Source of the DNA: Eopsaltria australis
Lineage: Eukaryota; Chordata; Aves; Passeriformes; Petroicidae
Assembly (NCBI GenBank): GCA_034509425.1
Contig: JAVTVJ010000040.1
Location: 7,641,001-7,705,000 of the forward strand
DNA length: 64,000 nucleotides
Direction: 5' to 3'
The notes beneath the pieces are model-generated. The model made no database searches, had not been told where the DNA came from, and saw only the letters and a list, made by a program, of their open reading frames with translations. The translations under genes and the position numbers were made by a program. Of this stretch, positions 12,407-23,160 are shown piece by piece (position 1 is the stretch's first letter; every line of letters begins with the position of its first letter).

Positions 12407-15400
12407 CTGAAATAATTACAGACTGTGTATATGCAAGCTTGATAGATAGAGCCTTTGTTTTTCTTTAAGAATTAAAGCAAGACTAAAGACAATGTAGTAG
12501 TTTGGGGTTTTTAAAAAATATTTTAAGAAATTTTTAGTTCAAGACAATAGTCTGTAATAGTGATCACACAGGATTTTTTTATATTATAGTATATCTTCAA
12601 AACTGAGGGGAAAACATAAAAATTAAAGGCAAACCAAATAAGAAACATAAACCCAGAAAGCCATACACCATTTACTGCAGAAGAGGTAAGATCTCCTCTG
12701 TTAAACAGGATCATGATATTAAACCTATGAAGATATCCATATAGCAAAACTGTGAAAGGTTGAAAAAGCAAAATGACTTACTACAAAGACAGTAATTAAG
12801 ACTGGGAAAAATATAACTGTGTGTGAAATAAATATAAGTTACAGACTACCAATGCCACCCAAGGAGTAGATGTATGAAAACTTTAGTTTTTAAAAATGGA
12901 AGTTGTGTAAAAAAATAATTTGATAAAATTCTCAGTAAGAAGAAGAAAGGAAGAAAACTTTTAGGCAAACATTGTGAAGCTATTTTTTAGTCCTCAAACA
13001 GGAGGAAATGAATGCTCTCCTTGCGGCAATATTTGTAATAATTATTTTTTCTGTTCTGAATCTGTACGGACGGCTGTTTAAGCCTTAGGGGCCCATTTGG
13101 CCAGCAAAGTCTGGGCTTCTCAAGGAGAGGGTTTTCAGAATTTATACCTTTGCCCAGCTCCCTCTGGTGTTAGGAATGGAGTTTGGCAAGGCACAGTACA
13201 GCAACTATGCAAACTACTTGCTTCTAACCAGACAATCTGCTTCCTTTTTCATCTTCACTGCTGGTGGTTTGTGGTGTAACCTCCTACTCTCACAGAAATA
13301 AGGATGATTTTTTCAGTAAAATTCATATTCCAAACCTCAAATTTTTACAGACAGTTATTAGAATCATGAAGAAGTGGGAAAGAATTTTGGCAACATCAAC
13401 GCACTGAGGAGGCTGGAACAGTAAAGCACTGACAGCTTGGTTGAGATGAAGCAGAGACACAGAAGTATTAGATTTTCAAACCCAAGAAAATTATAATTCA
13501 AAATACCAGACTTGAAAATTGTAATCCTGAAACACCCCACATGAATGGCTGCCTATAGAGGATGGATGTAATACTTGCTTTAGTTTTGACAGCACTGGAC
13601 TTAGCTGTGTCCCACTGATCAGAGCCATATTACCTACAGCTTTCTCCCTCCATGTTTTGCCAGGTGGGGAACCTGATTTGGCAGCATTTGTACAGCATGA
13701 TTTGTCCAATTCAAATAGCATGATGAACATGAACAGCATAGGGGATGGGTGTGCCAGCTCACTTTTGTTCAACAAATCAGCTACTTGAACCTGTGTCATA
13801 CATGGATATTAATTTCTTTGTCTTCATACAATGTTATCAAAAGAAAACTCTAATTAGTATAGGTTAAAGGGTGATATGGCTGGAGTTGGTGGCAGTAGTC
13901 AGTGTGTTCATGAACCCCATTGCTGAATCTACTCCAGGTTATAATGAGATGATCCTCTCCCTCTGGATATTTAAATGTACAGACTGAAGTGTTCAAGACA
14001 TTCAGCCTGAAACATTCCTGTCCCACCAGCAGGTGACCAAATCCTTCAGGTGGTGATTAATGATAACACTGAAACTTCTCCAAAGACACTGAAGACATTT
14101 AAGTCTATTCTGCCTTTCATTGCTTTTGCTGAGCCTACGAGTCTATGATCTGTATCTCTTAAACTGTTTTTGAGGTGGAAAAAAGACCTGTCCTCACAGG
14201 TGAAAGGTTAATGAAAAATATGTCATGGTAGTATAATGCCATTTGCACAATTGCAGATACCCACTGTCCCAGACAAATGTGGAGGGATACTTTAAAGTGT
14301 TGAGTATGAGGAAAACATTGTTTTAAGGATGTGGAGAAAAATAGAGCCATAAAGAGAAGGATCTTTGGTTCTAATTCTCTCTCTCTAAGCCAGAAGAGAT
14401 TCAGATTTTTAGCAGGTTGAATGTGACCTCTGATGGGATAGACAGAAAGAGGTTTTTTCCATTCTGAAAAAGGAATGCTAGCATGGTACGATTTCTAATG
14501 GATAAGGCAGATTAAATGGGAGATAAAAGGGTGAAAAGAAACAGTGAAATTCTGGAGTGATAGAGTCAGATGGTTAGTAAGGTAGCTGGGTGAAATGTTG
14601 GATCTGGTTGTGAAGGACACATGGAAGAAGGAAAGAATGCATAAGGAGAAACTATTGTTTCCTTCCATTATTCTCTTTGAAGTTCATTATTTCAGTTTTC
14701 CATCCTGAGTTACAGAGAGGGCTATTTCTTTCTCTCATTTTGCTGCAAACTTCTTTCAAAACACTTCCAGTAACAAAACTTCAAATTTCTGTTTCAAAAT
14801 GGTGTGATTAGCCAGAAGGTGACTTCTGGATCTTTGGGGAAGAATGATGAGAAACTTGTGATTGTCTCTGTTCTCCCATTCAACTTTTCTGTCAGACATC
14901 ATATGGTAGCAGTTAATGAGAGAGATGCATGGAATTGGTCATTAATGATTTTGGTAGTTAGGTATGTGTGTGACATATAAGGATGGTTATATTTCAAAAT
15001 TTCCAAGTTATATTGACTACTACATGAAAATATAGTGGAAATGGGTATGGAACTATATGGAAAAGGGTATGAGAATGTGTACTGAAAGGAAGGAAGGCTG
15101 TAGTCACAGAATAATTCATGTACAAATAACTCATGCTAGACCCAGATTTTAGTTCCTTAAAATAGCAACTCTCAGAAAAATCACTTTGAATGTATTTCTG
15201 TTGCTGCAAATTTTCCTTTCGTATACAACTGTAAGTAATGTTTTTAAAAGACTCTTCCTGCTATGAAATTTTAAAGTACAAATAACCCTACCCAGTCAAA
15301 ACCAATTACTTCAGGGAAGAAAGGTGGGCTGTTATTCACTGAGTATATTTCTAGTGAATAATTGGAATTTTAGCATACTCGTTTTTGTCTCCAAAAGTAG

Positions 15401-16904
15401 CGTTATTCTGTTAGGTTTTTTGGTTTACATTTTTTTTCAAAATGGCAAAAATAATGATAAGGGAGGAGAAAGTTTTTCTTCACACTTAAACATTAATACT
15501 GGATTTTTGTTCAGAATTACATAGTGGAAATACCTTGGGGGGGAAAAAAAACCAATACACTAAACCCCAAGTAAAAATACTATTTGTTTGAAAGATACAA
15601 GCTTTAAAGAGCTCTGAATGAGTTACAACAAATAAAGATGTGCAAAGATTTATCAGCAGCAGATTGCAACTAAACTATGGATGATGATTTAGTGGTTTTA
15701 TCTCCAGTCACAAAGAAAACAAATAGATAAAAAAAGCTTGCCAAGCGTAATAGTTTCAAAGGTAGCTGCCAGTATCAACTCACTTTCTAATTTCAGATAA
15801 AGAAGGCATTTTTTGCTTTCTGCACTTTTGAGATTTTCTTCTGTTTGCTTCCTTAGGTTAAAGTAGTTTTATCTCTGACATAACATAAATCAGTAAATGT
15901 GCATGCATGCAGGTGCAATGTGTATATATTAAACATATATATTTTTAATAAAGGAGTCAGAAAAAAATTTCATAACACATTGGTATACCAAATTTGAAAT
16001 GTAATTTTGTCTAGTTTTATGATAAGTAGGTGATTATAAGCTGGGAATATGAAATATGCCTTTAGTTTCTTTTTAAGTGCTATACTAAAACATAAATATC
16101 TAATAGAGATTTGATTAAAATTTGGGGAACCTTTATGTTCCATTAAAATTTTGCAGAAGCTGCTGTTCACTTCTCTGTTGTTATCTTGTGCTGTTACATT
16201 TATCATAGTGATTATGATAATTGATAATGTCTGCATTGCTTGAGCTGCATTTACCATTACTGGTACCTCAGCAAACGTTACTTACATATTTGCACAGATT
16301 ATTGGCTCATGTTCTGTAAGAGAAGCATAGTCAGCCAATGAATTAAATTAAAACAAAAAGCTAAGTATACATTGGTATATACAGATATATATAACATTAC
16401 TTCAGCTGCAGTACATCACAGCCCTGAAGGCAGAGATGGCATTGTCCTTGAGCAAGAATTAATAGATAGAAGCAGGGTTTGCATATAATCTGGTTACTCT
16501 ATTCCCTCCTCATAATTTCTTTTCTGGACTCAGGAGAGCCTTGGAACACTGACAGTAAAGCAGAGGGGAGATTTCTACAGTTCTGCAAAACTGAGGTGAA
16601 TCACTTCCCACCTTCCTGGGGTTGGTGAGTGAGCATGGGGCTTGCATGTGGCTCAGAAGAGTGGGAACAATGCTGCTCAGATTGGCAGCTTCTCCCAGAG
16701 CTGTTTGTTACCAGGTAATGTGGGGGAAGGTGCAGGGATGACTTTATTTACTCAGAGCTGTGTGAAAAGCAACAATCTGGTCCTACAGCAACTGCTTGGG
16801 ATGCATGGGGGAGTTCTGCAGCTTTTTAGTGGTGTCTGCTGCTGTGTGGACCTACATGGAGGTACAGTACTATATCTGGAGTGGCAGGGTGAGCCATGGG
16901 CTCA
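12407..16904. other. probable intron, mostly anonymous
   Basis: This lies upstream of the minus-strand terminal exon and is therefore intronic if that exon is real. It contains no recognisable repeat. A 20-bp minus-strand segment at 12782-12801 has very good splice sites on both sides and is discussed as a possible microexon. Several reverse-strand pyrimidine tracts ending in CAG (for example near 14470 and 15082) look like 3' splice sites but lack good partners. Confidence 0.5.
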
Positions 16905-17476
16905 CGCCTGTGTGGGAGACTCCACAACATCTCTGGGCCATCTTCCCCAGTGCTCAGTCACCTGCACAGTAAAGAAGCTTCTCCTCTTATTCAGTTGGAA
17001 CTTCCTGTGCATCATTTCTGCCCCTTGCCTCTTGTCCTATTGCTTGGCACCACCAGGGACAGCCTGGCTCCATCATCTTGACACCCTCCTTCAGGTACTT
17101 ACAGAAATTGATGAAGACCCCTCTCAGTCATCTATTCTTGAGTCCCAGCTCCCTCAGCCATTCCTAGTAAGAGAGATGCTCCTGGCCTTTAATCATCTTT
17201 GTTGCACTCCACTGGACCCATTCCAGGAGCTCCATGTCTCTCCTGTATTGGAGAGCCCAGAACTGGACACAGCACACCAGATGTGGCCTCACCAGGGCTG
17301 AGTGGAGGGGCAGGATCACCTCCCTCCATCTGCTGACAATGCTGTTCCTAATGCACCCCAGGGCACCATTGGCATCCTTGGCCACCAGGACACTCTGCTG
17401 ACTCATGGACAGCTTGTTGTCCACCAGGACTCCCAGGTCCTTCTCCACAGAGCTGCTTTGCAGCAGGCCAGACATG
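16905..17476 (-). mobile_element. CR1 LINE fragment, ORF2 C-terminus and 3' region
   Basis: Minus-strand CR1 remnant. The minus frame at 17164-17475 still reads the conserved end of the reverse-transcriptase ORF2, with recognisable blocks [36 protein letters not shown] and ATKMIKG, ending at a premature stop after EHLSY. Continuing at lower coordinates, the minus strand carries the non-coding 3' block (GGAAGTTCCAACTGAA, CTTCTTTACTGTGCAGGTG, GAGCACTGG, TTGTGGAGTCTCC). It is cut off before the usual octamer tail at about 16905 and truncated at the 5' side near 17476. The ORF carries substitutions and a stop, so it is inactive. The overlapping plus-strand frame at 16642-17301 is a shadow of this element. 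Confidence 0.95.
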
Positions 17477-19417
17477 GTGTGATCATGGTGAGAAATGTAG
17501 TTTGAGTTGTAGCTGAGTTGAAGATTTCCACTCTTATTTTTACCAATAAATACACCATAAATGAAGAATATCAGCTTTGGGATTTTAGGATTATTGTTGG
17601 CAGTGCTGCCTTACCCATGCATGTCAGGGTTACACTGACCTTCACTGCAGTGTTAGGTTCCCATGGGCAAAGCACAGACCTATGGCTGTGATTTCATATA
17701 TAGCCTCCTTAGCCACTTGAAGGGAACCCTGTGCTATTTTTTTTTCCACTCAACTGTGCCCTGCCACATCTGTTCCTAGGTGACTTGAAAAATAAACATT
17801 GTTTCCTATTATAAATCAAATACATTGGACAGTAATTCAGAGCTGGAGAGAGGTGTAGCATGCTTGAGCAATAGCAAAAACAAAGTTGCCTCTCTTGAGT
17901 GTACAACACAAGTGGTGCAACAATAGGCCATTATTCTGCCTTTTCCCTGCCCCCACCACCACCACTAAGCCCTGTGATCTTGGCATACTGGAATATGGAG
18001 CAAAATTTGTGCTTACATAAAAAGGGTGCAGATCTTGCTGATAGTCAGGCTACAGTGTAAACAACATCCAGTTTCATTCATGGTTCACAGTGGGTATTCA
18101 GACAGCATGAGACAAAAAGACTACCAACTGCACAAAATAAATATTAATATCGGACAAGTTAGATTATTTTACAATATCTAAGTAATCATGAAGTTTTAAA
18201 GCTCTGTTTGAAGAAACTTCCCTGAGATGCCTCAGGGCCTTTGGCAAACAGAACTGATAGAGAATTGTACAAAGAATTGGATTTTATAAAGGAAGAGAGT
18301 TTGAAGAAAATTACTACAGAAATGAGGATGAATTTTTAAACAATAAATGAATAGATAATAGACTTTTAAGATTGCAAATGACTGCTTTAATTCTGTAGCA
18401 AGTTCTCTTTTGGCAGATTTTTCTGTTTCTACAGAGTCCAGTTTATTCAGCAATGAGCCACAGGAATCCATATCTTCAAGTCAGTTGCAAGGTCAGGATT
18501 GAAGACTTTTTCTTAATGATTATATGCTTGATCATGTTTGTGTGAGTGTATATATGAATATTTCAAGTGAAATAAAAGCCCCAACATTCTGAATATCAAT
18601 TTCAGTTTTTACAGGGTTTCTCTTACAACATAATTGAAAGGTTTTGACCATATTTTGACTTTTAAACTTTGTTTTTATTTCCCATATAAATATAAATTTC
18701 AGAAGGCAAAATTGAAACTTTCCATTGCAAATATTAACATTTAAAAGTGAAAAATATTTTAAGTGTTGTGCTGGTATATTGTCTAATATTTTAAAGAAAA
18801 AATAATGTTTTACATATTGTTGACATTTAATTAAGTCACTTCCCACAACAAATGCAGGCATAGATAGAGATTATATGGTTATTTTAGTGAGAAAAAACCA
18901 GTTTCTGTCTCAGCCAATATGATATTTTCTCTTGAATTTTAGATTACTCTATTCTAAACATGTTTATGGAAGCATACCTCTCTTATCACTGTCTTTCAAT
19001 GCCGTATTTAAAAAAAATAGATTTGGTCAACTTAAACCACAGATTACAAAGAAAACTATGAGATACAGAGCAATAATGGGAGAAGCTGAAGAACAAAAAG
19101 GTGCTGAGAAATGTCAGTAAAACAAGGAGAATGTCTTGATCTAGATAATGACAAGGGTATTTTGCTCTAGCACTGGTCTAATGTCAGATCTTAATAGAAA
19201 CATTTCAATTATAACATAGCAGAGGGAGAGTATTAATTAAATAAAATATTAGAGCTCATGCTTTACAAAAAAAGTCAGATGATATGGCATATCAGAGCAC
19301 AGTGATGGCTCTAAGAAGGGGCATTTGCCCTTCTAGACCACAGAGACATATCCTCTGCCTTGTCATCAGGAAGAGGTTGCAATACTGTGCAGCCCCATAT
19401 CAATATCACAGCTGTTG
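17477..19417. other. probable intron, no confirmed gene
   Basis: AT-rich and without a recognisable interspersed repeat. The minus strand at about 18170-18475 has two neighbouring protein-like frames without proper splice sites, noted separately as a possible decayed pseudogene. Nothing else is supported. Confidence 0.45.
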
Positions 19418-19580
19418 AATCAAGTATGGCATAAGGATAAAACTATTCAGTTCAAGAAACAAAGATATATGTTAAACAAGGACTAATAAACCCAAATATT
19501 GTAATCAAGTATGGCATAAGGATAAAAATATTCAGTTCAAGAAACAAAGATATATGTTAAACAAGGACTCCAAATATTGT
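19418..19580. repeat. tandem duplication, 85-bp unit x2
   Basis: Copy one (19418-19502) starts AATCAAGTATGGCATAAGGA. Copy two (19503-19580) repeats it at once with a single C to A change in the AAAACTATTC / AAAAATATTC word and a 7-bp deletion (AATAAAC) near its end. The copies are otherwise identical over nearly 80 bp, so the duplication is recent relative to the rest of this decayed sequence. Confidence 0.95.
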
Positions 19581-20009
19581 AAATAAGAAAATCCAGACAA
19601 TATTAATCCAAGACTTTTAACAGAGCTATCTGATGTTATCCTTAAACTGTTAAGCTTGACTTTCAGTTTGAAATTTCAATTTTACCAAATTTCAAATTTG
19701 GTAGTCCCAGATGTAAAGAGAAGATCCTATTCTGTTCCAGTGTAAACAAGAAAAAAGTATAATTATAGATTTCCCAGCCTGATAATGATCTCAGGCAGAG
19801 TAATGAAACAGATGATGTTGCAATACTGTATTGTTTATAAAGGTAATAAAACTGATGGAACACACTTAGTTTTCTATAAGGCAGTTCATTTGGTAGCACA
19901 TGATATGTTGATCAACATGGCACATACTGAAGTGATTAAAAACAGGGCAAGTGAAAGGTCTTAAAATATTACTGTAAATGAAGGATCGTTCTTCAGATGT
20001 TTGTCTACG

Positions 20010-20345
20010 AGTGCCATGGGGATCAGTATTTGACTCTATTATATTTAATATTCTTTTTCAATGACTGGAAGAAAATACACAATGATACTGATAGAGTTGC
20101 AGATGAAATATATTGAGAGTGTAGTGAATAGTAAAAAGGAGTCTTTGATGCAGGTTCATCAAGACTTTCTGGCAAGCTAGATGCAAACAAACAGCTGAAT
20201 TTACATTTGGCCAAGCCTAAAGTCATAGGCCTAGCATGAAAGAATATTATTTCCAATAAAGCAGGAAAACTTTTCAATTCCAAGGACTCAAAGCTCAGAT
20301 GAGCATGAGCTGCCACGTTATTGCTCTCAGTATTTGTACACACCT
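20010..20345 (+). mobile_element. diverged CR1 LINE reverse-transcriptase fragment
   Basis: The plus strand carries a decayed copy of the CR1 ORF2 segment that starts with the GTGCCATGGGGATCAGT motif. This is followed by TTTAATATTCTTTTTCAATGAC, then GTTGCAGATGA, then GGCAAGCTAGATGCA, then TTTGGCCAAGCCTAAAGTCA. These correspond in order to the known CR1 blocks around the F-AD-D (YADD-like) and following regions. The frame is broken by stops and indels and nothing intact remains. The long minus-strand frame across 20023-20343 is a by-product. Confidence 0.78.
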
Positions 20346-22730
20346 TTGAATATTACTACTTCAGTAATTGCTCACATCTGAGAGTTTAGCTTACATTATA
20401 ATCCTTGGGATTATCCTATTGGGAATAAACCCTACAGTACATAACTCTAGCAGCTTAATCTCTTTTAATCTACTTAAATTTATCAAGTAACTAATTATTA
20501 AGGTTCAAAGAATCAAAGGTTTGCAAGCTAAAGCATTTACATGGAAAGCAGAAGCTTGAAACTAAAACAAAATTATTGATATGGTCTGAGGGCAAGATGT
20601 TAAAATGAGACAAATTCACATCAAAAGAAAGCTGTGGATGTTTTCCAAACAGGAAAAAATTGGAAAGGTTTTCTATAGCTGGGTTTACAGAACAGGTCAT
20701 ACTGCATCCTGGGCATCCTATGTCATGTTTTCAACAGGAAGTAAGATTTTGTGTTTGCAGAGGCTGCTTCTGGCCTTAGAATTGATGAATTTATATATAG
20801 TGATAGACATTGAGCAGTGCCATGGTTTTGGGTCAGCCACCACTGTGATGGTGCACTGCTGCAAAGTAGGGTATGAGTGCTTCAATAAGTCTCCTCTTTC
20901 CTCTGACACCTGTCCTCTTTTGGTTGAAAAATTTTAAAGTGTTTATCAATTTTTGAAGTATATCTGGGAAACCATCCAAAACTTTATAATAATTGATTTC
21001 CTTCCACATGGCGACCTTTTGAGGACAAGAGAGCTTACTAATATTTTCTGCCATGTCCAGCTGCTAACTCTAAAGAGTCATAATTTCATTTGATCTTATA
21101 TCCCGCCTGTAGTCTGCTACTAAATAGGAAAGGCAGTGAAGAGAAAATCAATGTAGCTGTGTCATACTCTTGTTCCATAATACTGCACTACAGTATGGAA
21201 CATCTGTTAGTTCTAGAGTTGTGCTGACTAATTGAAGTAGCCCAGTATAAATTAGTTTTGAACCAATCTCACAGTATTACTGTTACGTGTTCCTAGCAGT
21301 TAGAATTATTGGTCAGAGGAGTATTGTGCCACAAACTAACAATGAAAATATGACTTTAATGGTTTTAGGGCAATCTAATTGCTCCTACTTTTATTTGTCA
21401 TTCATGGTCTGGACTTAAGCTGCCACAATATGTGTTAATGTTAGTGTGCTGGGAGCAGAGAGAATTCTCAGGAAATGAGGAGCGTACCAGTCCTCTATGT
21501 TCAAGTAATTGGCAGGTTTTGCAATGGCCCATTCAAACTGAAACAAATCAGTTCTAATGAGGAAATCCTTAGGTTTATGCTAGAAATTTGTTGACCATCA
21601 TATCTCTCCAGGATGACTTTTATACAATGCGTCATTAATTGTATTCATGAAGCTCTCTGTAACTGGGAGTAGTCCATGAAAGGTACCCAAGCTTTCAATC
21701 TTGTCTTAAGGTACTTCATTTATTTTAGCCCTGTTATGATAGAATTATAATTTTTGTGATCCTCTGCAATAACTATTTAGTATCTAACATTAATTTCATT
21801 TGGATTTGGTTTGGAAAAGTTTTATAAGACGTATGTGAGAGATGTAGCGTGTTCGCTTGCTTCTGAAAAGGCTATTTGTAATTGTAGTCTTACAGGAGCT
21901 TGGGGCTGAATTCTGTCCTAAATTATCTCCTTTGAATTAATTTCATGCAAAGTAAGTCAAACAGATTTTGACCTTTATTCAGTTTTGAAAAGGCATTACA
22001 GAAAATTGCACCTTCCTATTCAGCAGATCTGCTTTATATTCAGTCACATTTGAATTCAGTGACAAAAAATAAATGTGTTCTACATCCTGATGATAGAAGC
22101 AGGGAGCTGATGCAGTTGTGGGAGTGTGGTATGGGTTTCCTTCTGACTCACCATCTTTAACAGAGCTGCTGTGTAAGGGCTTAATTTGCCAAAGCCTCCA
22201 AACTCCCACACCCTCAATTGACTTCAGCTGGAGTAAAAAGGATGGATAACTTTGAAATATAATCTTCCCCATTTGTACTAAAAGGCAAAATTCCTTTGGG
22301 ACTCTAGATGCAAATGAAGAAGGATTTTCTCTAAAATAGAGTCATATCAGGAGCAGCCCTGTTGAAATAAACATTTGAGTTTCATTTTCAATGGCAAAGA
22401 TGAAAAATCATTAGCTAGAGGGAAGAAGGCAATATGTTTAATTGTAAGCAGAGCCAGTTTTATCCAAAGATATTGAGCAAATAAAAGCTCCTTCTGTTGC
22501 AACTAAAGAGCATTGCAGAAATTATATTTCTGCTATCTACGCTAAGATGAAACACCATCCCCTAGAGCTGTGGTCTGACTTTTGTCTTTACAGTGCAGGA
22601 CTTGGACTTTCTTGAAGTCCAATGGCTCTAACGTGTAGACACTAAAGCCTCTGAGATTTTTTTTTTTTATCATGTGAGACAATCTTATCAATAATACCCA
22701 ATAGATAAGAATTTAGGAGAATTGATTCAA
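20346..22730. other. probable intron, one candidate exon
   Basis: Mostly anonymous AT-rich sequence. The minus strand at 21488-21553 has exon-like structure and is treated as a finding. At 22185-22225 the plus strand resembles a decayed ancient amniote repeat core (TCAATTGACTTCAGCTGGAG), too short to call. Confidence 0.4.
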
Positions 22731-22770
22731 TTTGTAGATATCGGAGAATATTTGTAGGTATTGGAGAAAA
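22731..22770. repeat. tandem 20-bp repeat x2
   Basis: TTTGTAGATATCGGAGAATA is followed directly by a second copy with four substitutions (TTTGTAGGTATTGGAGAAAA). A simple local duplication with no gene association. Confidence 0.9.
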
Positions 22771-23107
22771 TCATTGTCCATATACTGCTGATGCAAGGGG
22801 AATCCTTACTCTAGGAAAGCTGACCACTCTGATTGCAAAGTGCATTTGTATTAGAAGAATAAAGATGATCATTGGAAATTTAAACCTAAGGTTTAAGGCT
22901 GTAGTATAGATACTGTACAAATGCAGTGGGGTAAGAAGGCTTTTCCCAGGTCATTGAGTACAATCTCTTGGTATGACAATCAATCAAAAGAGGTAATCCT
23001 CTTAATTACATTTCAGAAGCGATTAGGTTTCTGTTTCCACTGTTTGTTAATGAAAACTGTTTCAAAAGCCTCTTCTTTAAGACACATTCTTCTGATTTCC
23101 AGGCTGG

Positions 23108-23160
23108 AAATATATATATATATAAATATATATATATAATATAATTAATACATACATATA
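23108..23160. repeat. AT dinucleotide microsatellite, interrupted
   Basis: About 50 bp of (TA)n with AAAT, AATATAATTA and ACATACATA interruptions. Low complexity and likely polymorphic in length. Confidence 0.9.

Noticed and set aside
12523..12771. Minus-strand open frame of 82 codons with hydrophobic stretches
   Set aside because: Directly upstream of the terminal exon, but it is interrupted by splice-like signals that do not keep the frame, and its composition is that of AT-rich intron.
16642..17301. Long plus-strand open frame (219 codons)
   Set aside because: Its second half is the antisense of a CR1 ORF2/3' fragment, and the first half has no splice or codon-bias support.
20023..20343. 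Minus-strand open frame of 106 codons
   Set aside because: It is the antisense of a decayed CR1 reverse-transcriptase segment.
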